In this document: one piece after another, positions 25,421-34,590 of the stretch
How positions within the stretch are numbered: position 1 is the first letter of the stretch
Layout: the number at the start of each line of letters is the position of its first letter
Source: JAIBJN01 sp963699495
GTDB taxonomy: Bacteria > Actinomycetota > Thermoleophilia > Gaiellales > Gaiellaceae
Reading direction: 5' to 3'
DNA length: 64,000 nt
Assembly (NCBI GenBank): GCA_963699495.1
Contig: CAVOUB010000007.1
Coordinates: 65,779 to 129,778, forward strand
The notes under the pieces: model-generated
What the model saw: the letters and a program-made list of their open reading frames with translations, nothing else
Databases searched by the model: none
What the model was told of the DNA's origin: nothing
Position numbers and translations under genes: made by a program

Positions 25421-27541
25421 ATGCCGCGCGACCCCAAGCACGACATCCTCTTCGAGCCCATCCAGATCGGCCCGAAGACGATGAAGAACCGCTTCTACCA
25501 GATCCCGCACTGCAACGGCTTCGGCTCGGAGAAGCCCCTGAGCCAGGCGCACTTCCGCGCCATGAAAGCCGAAGGCGGCTACGCGGCCGTCTGCACGGAG
25601 TACTGCTCGATCCATCCCGAGAGCGACGACACGCATCGCGTGTCCGCGCGCCTCTGGGACGACGACGACATCAAGAACCTGTCGCTCATGTGCGACATGC
25701 TCCACGAGCACGGGGCGCTCGCCGCCGCCGAGCTCTGGTACGGAGGCCCGCACGCGCCCTGCATGGAGTCGCGCTGCGTCCCGCGCGCGCCGTCGCAGAT
25801 CCCGAGTGACTTCGAGTACCTCACGTACCCGAAGGAGATGGACAAGGACGACATCCGGGAGGTGCAGGGCTTCTACGTCGCGGCCGCGAAGCGCGCGCGC
25901 GAGGCCGGCTTCGACATCGTCTACGTCTACGGCTCCCACTCGTACCTGCCGCAGCAGTTCCTGACGCCGTACTACAACCGGCGCACGGACGAGTACGGCG
26001 GCTCGTTCGAGAACCGCGCGCGCTTCTGGCGCGAGACGATCGAGCAGGTGCGCGAGGCGGTCGGCGACGACTGCGCGATCGCCGTTCGCATGTCCACCGA
26101 CATGTTCATGGGCGAGGCCGGCACGCAGCTCGAGCGCGACTGCGTCCCCTTCGTCGAGCTCTGCGACGAGATCGTCGACGTCTGGGACATCAACGTCTCC
26201 AGCATCGCCGAGTGGGGCGAGGACGCGACGCCGTCGCGCTTCTACGAGTCGGGGCGCTTGCTGCCGTGGCAGGCGCGGATCAAGGAGGTCGCGAAGAAGC
26301 CCGTCCTCGGCGTCGGACGGTTCACGAACCCCGACGTGATGGTCGATGCGATCAACTCGGGCAAGCTCGACATCATCGCGACCTGCCGCCCGTCCATCTC
26401 GGACCCGTGGCTCCCGCGCAAGATCGACGAGGGCCGCCTGGACGACATCCGCGAGTGCATCGGCTGCAACATCTGCATCTCGCGCTGGGAGATCGGCGGC
26501 CCGCCGCTCATCTGCACGCAGAACGCCACCGCCGGCGAGGAGTATCGGCGCGGCTGGCACCCCGAGCGCTTCGAGCCTGCGAAGAACGCCGACAACGACG
26601 TGCTCGTCGTCGGCGCCGGGCCGGCCGGCATGGAGTGCGCCATGGTGCTCGGGAAGCGCGGCATGCGCCGCGTCCACCTGGTCGAGGCGGGCGAGGACAT
26701 GGGCGGCGGGATGCGCTGGATCCCGCAGCTCCCCGGCCTGGGTGAATGGGCTCGCGTCGTCAACTACCGCAAGATCCAGATCGACAAGCTCAAGAACGTC
26801 CAGTTCGTCCCGAACACGAAGCTCGACGCAAACGGCGTCAAGGAGTACGGGGCCGAGATCGTCGTCATCGCCACCGGCGCGTACTGGGCCACGGACGGGC
26901 TCAACGGCTGCACGCACGACACGATCCCGGGCGCCGACGCGAGCCTCCCGTGGCAGCTGACGCCCGAGCAGATCATGTTCGAGGGCAAGGAGGTGCCCGG
27001 CGAGAGCGTCGTGATCCTCGACAACGACGGCTACTACATGGGCGTCTCCCTCGCGGAGAAGCTTGCGCGGGACGGCAAGAAGGTCACGCTGATGACCCAC
27101 CTCGGCAACATCGGGCCCTACCTGCACTTCACGCTCGAGGCTCCCAACCAGCACCGCATCCTGCACAAGCTCGGCGTCAACATCGTCACGTACCACATGC
27201 CGACGAAGTTCGAGGAGGGGCGCGTCCTCGCCAGCCACGTCTATGACGAAGAGGGCCACGAGCTCGAGTTCGCCGCGGACGCGGTCGTGCTCGTGACGCA
27301 GCGCCGCTCCGACGAGGCGCTCTACCGCGAGCTGAAGGATTCGGTGGGGATCGACGCCCTCGTGGCCGAAGGCATCACCGGTTTCTACCGGATCGGAGAC
27401 TGCGAGGCGCCGCGGCTGACCGCCGACGCCGTCTTCTCGGGCCACCGGCTCGCGCGGGAGATCGACACCGAGAACCCCGAGGTCCCGCTTCCGTTCAAGC
27501 GCGAGCGGCGCGTCGTCGAGCGCGAGGCCGTGTTGGCATGA
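25421..27541 (+). CDS. tmd: Trimethylamine dehydrogenase (6-S-cysteinyl-FMN, 4Fe-4S)
   Basis: A 706-aa flavoprotein oxidising trimethylamine to dimethylamine and formaldehyde. The N-terminal TIM barrel starts DILFEPIQIGPKTMKNRFYQ; the Cys of YQIPHCNG binds FMN covalently. The 4Fe-4S motif is CIGCNICISRWEIGGPPLIC. C-terminal domains hold VLVVGAGPAGMECAMVLG and PGADASLPWQLTPEQ. Residues that I align from memory to Methylophilus TMADH are kept: Tyr60 (CTEYCSI), Ser74 (THRVSARLW), Trp105 (ELWYGG), Tyr169/His172 (YVYGSHSY), Trp264/Asp267 (AEWGEDA), Trp355 (SRWEIGG). Dimethylamine dehydrogenase differs at positions 60, 74 and 105. The start at 25421 is preceded by AAGGAGG, 9 nt upstream. ETF genes follow. 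Confidence 0.9.
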   Translation: MPRDPKHDILFEPIQIGPKTMKNRFYQIPHCNGFGSEKPLSQAHFRAMKAEGGYAAVCTEYCSIHPESDDTHRVSARLWDDDDIKNLSLMCDMLHEHGALAAAELWYGGPHAPCMESRCVPRAPSQIPSDFEYLTYPKEMDKDDIREVQGFYVAAAKRAREAGFDIVYVYGSHSYLPQQFLTPYYNRRTDEYGGSFENRARFWRETIEQVREAVGDDCAIAVRMSTDMFMGEAGTQLERDCVPFVELCDEIVDVWDINVSSIAEWGEDATPSRFYESGRLLPWQARIKEVAKKPVLGVGRFTNPDVMVDAINSGKLDIIATCRPSISDPWLPRKIDEGRLDDIRECIGCNICISRWEIGGPPLICTQNATAGEEYRRGWHPERFEPAKNADNDVLVVGAGPAGMECAMVLGKRGMRRVHLVEAGEDMGGGMRWIPQLPGLGEWARVVNYRKIQIDKLKNVQFVPNTKLDANGVKEYGAEIVVIATGAYWATDGLNGCTHDTIPGADASLPWQLTPEQIMFEGKEVPGESVVILDNDGYYMGVSLAEKLARDGKKVTLMTHLGNIGPYLHFTLEAPNQHRILHKLGVNIVTYHMPTKFEEGRVLASHVYDEEGHELEFAADAVVLVTQRRSDEALYRELKDSVGIDALVAEGITGFYRIGDCEAPRLTADAVFSGHRLAREIDTENPEVPLPFKRERRVVEREAVLA

Positions 27542-27545
27542 GGCG

Positions 27546-28307
27546 ATGAAGGTCGTCGTCTGCGTCAAGCAGGTCGGATCGCTGGGAGACGAGGTCGAGT
27601 TCACCGACGACGAGCGCGACGTCGACCCCGACTACCTCGACTACGCCCTCAACGAGTGGGACTCGTACGCGACCGAGGAGGCGCTGCGACTCGGCGAGGC
27701 GGCGGGCGACGGCGAGGTCGTGGTGGTCACCGTCGGCGACGAGGACGCGGAGGACGCGATGCGCCGGGCGCTCGCCATGGGCGCCCACCGCGGCATCCGC
27801 GTCTGGTCCGACGAGTTGGCCGGTGCCGACCCGATCACGGTGGCGCGGGCGCTCGCGGAGGTCGTGCGGGCGGAGAGCCCCGACCTCGTCTTCTGCGGCG
27901 TGCAGTCGAGCGACGCCGTCCAGGCGGCCACCGGAGCCGCCCTGGCGGAGGTGCTCGACCTCCCGCGGGTGGCGGTCGTGACCAAGCTCGAGCTCGGGAG
28001 CGGCTCGGCGACCGTCCACCGCGAGCTGGAGGGCGGGCTCGTCGACGTGGTCGAGGTGGACACGCCCGCCGTGCTCACCATCCAGACCGGGATCAACGAG
28101 CCGCGCTACGCGACCCTCCGCGCGATCAAGCAGGCTGAGCAGAAGGAGATCGAGGTGCGCGAGCCCGGTGACCTGGGCACGCCGGCCGCCCGGGTGCGGC
28201 GGATGTTCGTGCCGGCGAAGGGCGAGGGCGCCGAGATGCTGGACGGGGACCCGGCCGCGATCGCCGGCCGGATCAAGGAGATCGTGGACGAGAGGATGAA
28301 GCGTTGA
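27546..28307 (+). CDS. etfB: Electron transfer flavoprotein, beta subunit
   Basis: A 253-aa ETF beta protein: start MKVVVCVKQVG, ALNEWDSYATEEALRL, LVFCGVQSSDAVQAATGAA and TPAVLTIQTGINEPRYATLR. With EtfA it forms the soluble FAD/AMP carrier that takes electrons from the dehydrogenase; ETF is the known physiological acceptor of trimethylamine dehydrogenase. It begins 4 nt after the dehydrogenase stop and overlaps the etfA start. Confidence 0.93.
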   Translation: MKVVVCVKQVGSLGDEVEFTDDERDVDPDYLDYALNEWDSYATEEALRLGEAAGDGEVVVVTVGDEDAEDAMRRALAMGAHRGIRVWSDELAGADPITVARALAEVVRAESPDLVFCGVQSSDAVQAATGAALAEVLDLPRVAVVTKLELGSGSATVHRELEGGLVDVVEVDTPAVLTIQTGINEPRYATLRAIKQAEQKEIEVREPGDLGTPAARVRRMFVPAKGEGAEMLDGDPAAIAGRIKEIVDERMKR

Positions 28308-29243
28308 AGGCCCTCGTCGTCGCCGAGCACGTCCGCGGCGAGCTCCGCCCGATCACGCTCGAGCTGATCAGCGCGGCGAAGGGCCTCGGCGGCCCCGTCG
28401 AGGTGGCGGTGATCGCGAAGGACCCCTCCGCCTTCACGGACGCGGTCAACGTCGAGGGCGTGGACGAGATCCTCGCGGTCGCGGTCGACCAGGGCGAGTT
28501 CGAGAACGACGTCTACCAGGCGGCGGTCGAGCAGCTGGTCGCGGAGCGAAGCCCGCGGGCCGTGCTCCTCGGCTTCACGGTCAACTCGATGGGCTACGGG
28601 CCGGCGCTCGCCGCGAAGCTCGGGCTCGGGCTTCGCCTCCGACGTCCTCGGGGTACGCGAAGAGGACGGCGGGATCGTCGCCGAGCGCTCCTTCTACGGC
28701 GCCAAGGTGAACGGCGAGGTCGAGTTCCCGGGCCATGACCAGGTTGTCCTCCTCCTCCGCCCGACCGCGTGGCCGCCCGCGGAGGGAGCCGGCTCCGCCG
28801 GCGTGGCCGACGTGACCGTGGCCCCGGCGGCCTCCCGCGCCCGCCACAAGGACTGGGTCGAGGTGCAGGCGGGCGACGTGGACATCACGTCGGCCGACTT
28901 CCTCCTCTCCGTCGGCCGCGGCATCGGCGACAAGGAGAACCTGGAGCAGTTCCAGGAGCTCGCCGAGGCGATGGGCGCGACGCTCTCGTCCTCCCGCCCG
29001 CTCGTCGACGCGGGCTGGATGCCGAGCGCGCGCCAGGTCGGCCAGTCCGGGAAGACGGTGAAGCCGAAGGTCTACATCGCGCTCGGGATCTCGGGCGCCG
29101 TCCAGCACCTGGCCGGCATGAAGACGAGCGGGACGATCATCGCGGTGAACACCGACCCCGAGGCTGCCATCTTCAACGTGGCGCACTACGGCGCCGTGGC
29201 CGACCTCTTCGAGGTCGCGGAGGAGCTGGAAAAGCTCTATTGA
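28304..29243 (+). CDS. etfA: Electron transfer flavoprotein, alpha subunit (frameshifted)
   Basis: ETF alpha, about 312 aa after correction. It starts at TTG 28304 overlapping the etfB stop (MKALVVAEHVRGELRP). The C-terminal FAD-binding domain is complete: SVGRGIGDKENLEQF, SSRPLVDAGWMPSARQVGQS, KPKVYIALGISGAVQHLAGM and IIAVNTDPEAAIFNVAHYG. One extra G (CTCGGGCTTC at 28628–28630) shifts the frame between the two domains. ETF alpha cannot work without its second half, so this is probably a sequence error. Confidence 0.9.
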
Positions 29244-29250
29244 GACTCTG

Positions 29251-31374
29251 ATGCCCGTCCTGCTGGGCGCCGAGGAAACGCGCGAGACCTTCGCCGGCCT
29301 CGAGACCTGGCAGATCGTCCTGTGGTACTGCCTGATCGCGCTTTCCGTGGCGATCTTCCTCTTCGGAGTCACGCGTCTCGTCCTCAAGTACCGCCGCGGG
29401 CGCACGAAAGCACCGGTCGGGAATGTCCTCGGGCGCACCGTCCGCACGACCAGGATCGTCGTCACGCACGCGTGGATCCGGCGGCGCGACCCGTTCTCCG
29501 GCCTCGGGCACCTGCTCGTCTTCTACGGCTTCATGGTCCTCCTCGCGGGAACGGCGATCCTCGCGTTCCAGGACGACTTCGCCGAGCCGGTACTCGGCTT
29601 CGACTTCTGGCAGGGCTGGTTCTACCTCGGCTATTCGCTCTTCCTGGACGTCTTCGGCTTCGCGCTCGTCGTCGGCCTCACAGTGCTCGCGGTCAAGCGC
29701 GGGATCCTGAAGCCCTTCCGGCTCTCGTACTGGCGCCCGGCCGAGCCCGTAGCGTCGCTCGCCCGGGAACCCAGGATCTACCGGATCGGCGACTGGGTCT
29801 TCGTCGGAAGCCTCTTCTACCTGGCGCTGACGGGCTTCCTGCTCGAGGCCTTCCGCATCGCCGCCGACGATCCGTCCTTCGAGAAGTGGTCGCCGATCGG
29901 CTGGCTCGTCGGGCAGACGTTCATCGCGCTCGGCTTCGACGACGGCGCCGCCGAGACGGCCCGGTCGGTGACCTGGTGGTTCCACGGCGTGTTCGCGCTC
30001 TTCTGGGTCTCGTCGATCCCCTTCACGAAGGCGGTACACATGCTCGCAGGGCCTGTGGGGGTGGCCGTGAAGGACGACCGTGCCGGCGCCGCCCTCCCCC
30101 CGCTCCCGGCGGACGCCAAGCCGGAGGAGGTGGGCTACGCGACCATCGACGCGCTCGCCCCCAAGCACCTCCTCGATCTCGACGCGTGCACGAAGTGCGG
30201 CAAGTGCCACGCCGCCTGTCCGGCGACCGCGAGCGGCTACCCGCTCTCGCCGCGGGACCTCGTCCTCGACCTGCGCGAGGTGGCCGAGGGGTCGATGGGC
30301 AACCGGGCGGCGCTCGGCATCCCGCCGCGCTTCCCGGAGCACGCCGACATCCTCGGCACGGCCATCAAGCCGGAGACGCTGTGGTCGTGCATGCAGTGCA
30401 TGGCGTGCGTCGAGATCTGCCCGGTCGGCATCGAGCACGTGCCGATCATCAACCAGATGCGGCGAGCGCTCGTCGAGCGGGGCGAGATGGACGGCCAGCT
30501 CCAGCAGACCCTGGAGACGATCTACACGTCGGGCAACTCCTTCGGCGAGGCCAAGCGCAAGCGCGGCCGCTGGGCGAAGGATCTCGACTTCACGGTCAAG
30601 GACGCGCGCAAGGAGCGCGCCGAGATCCTCTGGTTCGTCGGCGACTACGCCTCCTTCGACCCGCGGAACCAGCGGATCAGCCAGGCGCTCGCGCGGGTCC
30701 TGCGCCACGCCGGCGTCGACTTCGGGATCCTCTACGACGGCGAGCGCACCGCCGGGAACGACGTCAGGCGGGCGGGCGAGGAGGGTCTCTGGTCGTCGCT
30801 CGCCGAGGAGAACGTGGAGACGCTCTCCGGCTGCAGGTTCGACCGCATCCTCACGTCCGACCCGCACACGTTCAACACGCTGAAGAACGAGTACCCGCAG
30901 CTGGGCGGGAACTGGACGGTCGTGCACCACTCGCAGCTCCTCCTGGAGCTGCTCGTGGCCGGGCGCCTGCGGCCGCGCAAGGGGCTCGGCTACCGCGTCA
31001 CCTACCACGACCCCTGCACGCTCGGCCGCTACAACGGCGTGTACGACGAGCCGCGCGAGGTGATCACCTCGCTCGGCTGTGAGCTCGTGGAGATGCCGCG
31101 GAACCGGGACAACTCCTTCTGCTGCGGCGCCGGCGGCGGGCGCATCTGGATGAAGGAGCTCAAGTCCGAGGACGCGCAGCGCCCGAGCGAGAACCGCATC
31201 GACGAAGCCGTCGGGCTCGCGGCGATCGACTACTTCGTCGTCGCCTGCCCGAAGGACGTGACCATGTACGAGGACGCGATCAAGACATCCGGCCACCAGG
31301 GCGAGATCGAGCTGCGAGAGGTGTCGGAGCTCGTGCTCGAGTCGCTCGGGCTCAACGGAAAGGAGAGCTCGTGA
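29251..31374 (+). CDS. etfD: Membrane ETF:quinone oxidoreductase, EtfD type
   Basis: A 707-aa protein. Residues about 1–270 form five or six helices of a NarI-like cytochrome-b domain. Then come two 4Fe-4S motifs (CTKCGKCHAACPA and CMQCMACVEICPVG) and two CCG domains (YHDPCTLGRYNG, SFCCGAGGGRIWM). This matches the membrane protein that passes electrons from ETF to menaquinone in mycobacteria (EtfD) and the HdrD-like proteins of other bacteria. It lies 7 nt after etfA and overlaps the next gene by 4 nt. In this operon it would connect the dehydrogenase–ETF branch to the respiratory chain. Confidence 0.88.
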   Translation: MPVLLGAEETRETFAGLETWQIVLWYCLIALSVAIFLFGVTRLVLKYRRGRTKAPVGNVLGRTVRTTRIVVTHAWIRRRDPFSGLGHLLVFYGFMVLLAGTAILAFQDDFAEPVLGFDFWQGWFYLGYSLFLDVFGFALVVGLTVLAVKRGILKPFRLSYWRPAEPVASLAREPRIYRIGDWVFVGSLFYLALTGFLLEAFRIAADDPSFEKWSPIGWLVGQTFIALGFDDGAAETARSVTWWFHGVFALFWVSSIPFTKAVHMLAGPVGVAVKDDRAGAALPPLPADAKPEEVGYATIDALAPKHLLDLDACTKCGKCHAACPATASGYPLSPRDLVLDLREVAEGSMGNRAALGIPPRFPEHADILGTAIKPETLWSCMQCMACVEICPVGIEHVPIINQMRRALVERGEMDGQLQQTLETIYTSGNSFGEAKRKRGRWAKDLDFTVKDARKERAEILWFVGDYASFDPRNQRISQALARVLRHAGVDFGILYDGERTAGNDVRRAGEEGLWSSLAEENVETLSGCRFDRILTSDPHTFNTLKNEYPQLGGNWTVVHHSQLLLELLVAGRLRPRKGLGYRVTYHDPCTLGRYNGVYDEPREVITSLGCELVEMPRNRDNSFCCGAGGGRIWMKELKSEDAQRPSENRIDEAVGLAAIDYFVVACPKDVTMYEDAIKTSGHQGEIELREVSELVLESLGLNGKESS

Positions 31375-32480
31375 GCAAGGAGACCGCCTTCTACCCGCGC
31401 CTGCAGGCGCTGACCGACGAGTGGATGGACCTCTTCGGCTACTGGGCGCCGACCGTCGTCACCGACACCGCGGAGGAGTATCGCGCCGTCCGCGAGACGG
31501 CCGGCCTGATGGACTTCACCATGCTGCGCAAGGTCGACCTCGACGGGCCGGGCGCGCTCGAGCTCGTCAACTCGATGGTGACACGGGACGTCTCCAAGCT
31601 CACGCCCGGCCACATCGCCTACGGCGCGCTCGTGGACGAGGACGGGAAGATGGTCGACGACTGCACGACGATGATGCGGGCCCACGACCACGTCCGCTTC
31701 TGCGGTGCGAACGACCGCGACTTCGAGCTCTTCAGCGCCGCCGCGGCGGGCTCGGACATCCAGGTGCGCGAGCACACGGACGCGACGCCGCATCTCTGCC
31801 TTCAGGGGCCCCGCAGCCGCGAGATCCTCCAGGGCCTGACGAGCTCCGACCTCTCGAACGCCGCCTTCCCGTACTACACCTTCCGCGAGGACGTCGAGAT
31901 CGCCGGCATCCCCGTCTTCATGACGCGCCTCGGCTACACGGCCGAGCTCGGGTACGAGCTCTGGGTCGACCGCGACCGCGCCTTCGAGCTCTGGGACGCC
32001 CTGCTCGCGGCGGGCGAGCCGCAGGGGATGAAGCTGATCGGCATGATCGCGCTCGACCTCTTCCGCATCGAGGGCGGCTTCATCATCGGCGGCATCGAGT
32101 ACGACCCGACCGTCTCGCCGTACGAGTGCGGCCTCGGCTGGTCGATCGACCTGGCCAAGGGCGAGTTCCAGGGGAGGCAGGCGCTCGCGCGGGACGAGAA
32201 GACGACCCAGCTCCGCCTGACGAGCGTCGTCCTCGAGAGCGGCGGCGACGAGGCGAGCGGCGCGCCGCTCTGGGTCGGCGACGAGGAGGTCGGGCTCGTC
32301 ACGCAGGCGATCGTCTCCCCCTTCCTGGGCGGGCGGACGCTCGGCCTCGCCAAGATCCGCAAGGACCTGAAGCAGCCTGGGCAGAACGTCGTGGCGCAGG
32401 TCGGCGACCAGCAGGTGGCCGGGGAGATCGTCAACCACCCCGTCTACGACAAGGAGCGAAAGCGGGCGAAGGAGAGCTAG
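31371..32480 (+). CDS. GcvT-like folate-dependent demethylase partner
   Basis: A 369-aa GcvT-family protein: HLCLQGPRSREILQGL, TRLGYTAELGYELW, IALDLFRIEGGFIIGG and EFQGRQALARDEK. Start is a GTG overlapping the etfD stop, so it belongs to the trimethylamine operon. Folate-binding GcvT domains occur with trimethylamine N-oxide demethylase and dimethylglycine dehydrogenase, where they trap formaldehyde as methylene-tetrahydrofolate; the same role is my inference here. It is only distantly like the GcvT-like protein at 8308. Confidence 0.83.
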   Translation: MSKETAFYPRLQALTDEWMDLFGYWAPTVVTDTAEEYRAVRETAGLMDFTMLRKVDLDGPGALELVNSMVTRDVSKLTPGHIAYGALVDEDGKMVDDCTTMMRAHDHVRFCGANDRDFELFSAAAAGSDIQVREHTDATPHLCLQGPRSREILQGLTSSDLSNAAFPYYTFREDVEIAGIPVFMTRLGYTAELGYELWVDRDRAFELWDALLAAGEPQGMKLIGMIALDLFRIEGGFIIGGIEYDPTVSPYECGLGWSIDLAKGEFQGRQALARDEKTTQLRLTSVVLESGGDEASGAPLWVGDEEVGLVTQAIVSPFLGGRTLGLAKIRKDLKQPGQNVVAQVGDQQVAGEIVNHPVYDKERKRAKES

Positions 32481-32489
32481 CGTCGCGAC

Positions 32490-32549
32490 TTGACAAACAC
32501 GCCTTCTTTTAGTCAAATGACTAAGTCAAATGGCTAAGTCTCTCGACTA
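32490..32549. promoter_or_regulatory. Promoter with three tandem 13-bp operator-like palindromes
   Basis: TTGACA at 32490–32495 is followed by three head-to-tail 13-bp units at 32511–32523, 32524–32536 and 32537–32549. Unit 1 is AGTCAAATGACTA, unit 2 differs by one base, unit 3 keeps AGTC…GACTA. The first extends to the perfect 16-bp inverted repeat TTAGTCAAATGACTAA (32509–32524). The sites cover the expected -10 and initiation region. A TetR-family gene lies two genes downstream and is the natural candidate repressor. Confidence 0.7.
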
Positions 32550-32561
32550 AGGAAGTGCAGA

Positions 32562-33883
32562 ATGCGCGAAGCACAGTCCTTCCACGCCTCCCCGGCCGAT
32601 GCCCAGAAGGCCCCGCCGGAGGAGTTCGTCTACGTCGCCTGCCTGCACGAGGGCACCGGCGTGGACGCGCCGGACTTCCTCGCCGTGGTCGACGTCGAGG
32701 AAGGCAGGATCGTCCACGAGACGCCCATGCCCAACGTGGGCGACGAGCTCCACCACTACGGCTGGAACCGCTGCTCGTCCGCGTGCCACGGCCCCGACCG
32801 CTCGCACCTGATCGTGCCGGGCTTCCGCTCGTCCCGCGTGCACATCGTCAACGTCGAGGACGACCCGCGCAGGCCGACGATCGAGAAGGTGATCGAGCCC
32901 GAGGAGATCGTCGCGAAGACCGGTCTCACGCGACCGCACACGGTGCACTGCATGCCCGGCGACAACGTCGTCATCTCCATGCTCGGCGACGCCGACGGCA
33001 ACGCGACCTGCGGCTTCGCGGTGCTCGACGCGAAGACGTTCGAGGTCAAGGGACGGTGGGAGAACGGCGGCCCGCACCCGTCGATGAACTACGACTTCTG
33101 GTACCAGCCGCGCAAGAACGTGCTCGTCTCATCCGAGTTCGGCGAGCCGAACGCGTACGAGAAGGGCTTCGACCTCGAGGACGTGGGCGCGGGCGACGTA
33201 CGGTCAGCGGATGCACTTCTGGAACCTCGAGGAGCGCACGCTCGAGCAGACCATCGACCTCGGCGAGCAGGGCCTCGTCCCGCTCGAGATCCGCTGGCTG
33301 CACGATCCCGAGGCGGAGGAGGGCTTCATCGGCGCCGCGCTCTCGAGCTCGATCTGGCGCTTCCACCGCTCGAACGGCTCCTGGTCGGCGGAGCCCGTGA
33401 TCACGACCGAAGGCGTCGAGCTGGAGGGCTGGCCCTTCCCGGTGCCGGCGCTCATCACCGACCTCGTGCTCTCGATGGACGACAAGGCGCTCTACTTCTC
33501 CAACTGGCTGCACGGCGACCTGCGCCGCTACGACGTCTCCGACCCGGCGAACCCGAAGCTGACCGGACGGCTCTGGCTCGGCGGCGTGCTCGGCACACCC
33601 GAGCGACGCGGGTCGCGACCTGAACGGCGGGCCGCAGATGCTGCAGCTCTCGCTCGACGGGCAGGCGCCTCTACGTCACCAACTCGCTCTACTCGACCTG
33701 GGACAACCAGTTCTATCCCGAGCTGCGCTCGTGGCTCCTCAAGGTCGACATCGGCGAGGACGGCTCCATGGCAGGTCGACCGCGACTTCTTCGTCGACTT
33801 CGCACGACCGCCCCGGCGGGCCGGCGCGGGCGCACGAGGTGCGGCTCCAGGGCGGCGACTGCACGACGGAGATCTTCCAGTGA
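32562..33883 (+). CDS. Selenium-binding protein 56 / methanethiol oxidase family (frameshifted)
   Basis: SBP56/SELENBP1 beta-propeller family, about 438 aa after correction. Family blocks in order: WNRCSSACHGPDRSHLIVPG, TRPHTVHCMPGD, NYDFWYQPRKNVLVSSEFG, DLRRYDVSDPANPKLTGR, GGPQMLQLSLDG and LYVTNSLYSTWDNQFYPE, ending RLQGGDCTTEIFQ. Bacterial members (MtoX) are copper enzymes that oxidise methanethiol to formaldehyde, sulfide and peroxide. Five apparent +1 insertions (about 33198, 33594, 33666, 33766, 33808) scatter it over frames; the 1322-nt span fits exactly five. ATG 32562 has AAGGAAG upstream. Confidence 0.82.
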
Positions 33884-33991
33884 TCCTCGCGCACCACATG
33901 GGCGAGCAGGCCTCTGCTCGGCTCGCTCGCCGCAGGCGGGACGACGGTCGCGACCGGCCTGGTGCTCTTCGGACGGGCAAAGCTCGACTGA
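33880..33991 (+). CDS. 36-aa membrane protein downstream of the SBP56-family gene (one frameshift)
   Basis: A GTG overlapping the previous stop (GTGA) opens a short frame VILAHHMGEQ. With one base removed near 33912 it continues LLGSLAAGGTTVATGLVLFG, a hydrophobic helix, then RAKLD and TGA. The 112-nt span equals 37 codons plus one extra base, consistent with the +1 errors around it. Too short to name. Confidence 0.4.
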
Positions 33992-33995
33992 GCTC

Positions 33996-34590
33996 GTGCG
34001 GTGGCTGCAGACGCAGGTAGCCAGCGCTCGGCCGCGGAGGAGGCGTCTCCTCGACGCGGCCGAGCGCCTGCTCGTCGAGCGTCGGCTACGCGGGGATCAC
34101 GACCCGGCAGCGTCGCGGCCGAAGCCGGGCGTCAACCACGGCCTCGTGCACTACTACTTCGGGTCGGTCGAGAACCTGCTCGTGCGCGTGCTCGAGCGCT
34201 TCACCGAGCGGCTGATCGCGCGGCAGCGGGCGATGTACGCCGACCCGGAGCTGCCCTTCGCCGAGAAGTGGCGGACGGCGATGCGCTACCTCGACGCGGA
34301 CCGCGAGTACCAGAAGGTCTGGTTGGAGCTGCAGGCGCTCGCCTGGAACCGGCCGGAGCTGCGCGACGCGTCGGCTCGGGTAAACGCACGAGTGGCGCGC
34401 CGTCCTCACCGAGGCGTTGGCCGAGCCGCGGGAGCGCTACGGGATTCGCGATCCCGCTGGACGCGCTCGTCACGCTCGTCGATCACCTTCAACGAGGGGA
34501 TCATCCTCGAGCGGCTCTCCGGACGTCGAGGCCGGCCACCGCGAGCTGCTGGACTGGATCGACGGCTGGCTGGCGGAGGCCGAGGCATGA
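33996..34590 (+). CDS. TetR-family transcriptional regulator (frameshifted)
   Basis: After removal of seven single extra bases (about 34083, 34111, 34129, 34388, 34447, 34481, 34523) a 195-aa TetR protein is read: helix RLLDAAERLLVERGYAGITT, recognition region RQVAAEAGVNHGLVHYYFGS, then the effector helices (LVRVLERFTERLIARQRA, LQALAWNRPELRD). The count of seven fits the total length from GTG 33996. The start is uncertain because no strong ribosome-binding site is seen. It probably binds the tandem palindromes at 32509–32549. Its stop overlaps the next start (ATGA). Confidence 0.75.

Noticed and set aside
24671..27604. 977-aa minus-strand open frame opposite tmd
   Set aside because: No recognisable domain, residue use typical of reverse-strand translation in GC-rich DNA, and it spans three real genes.
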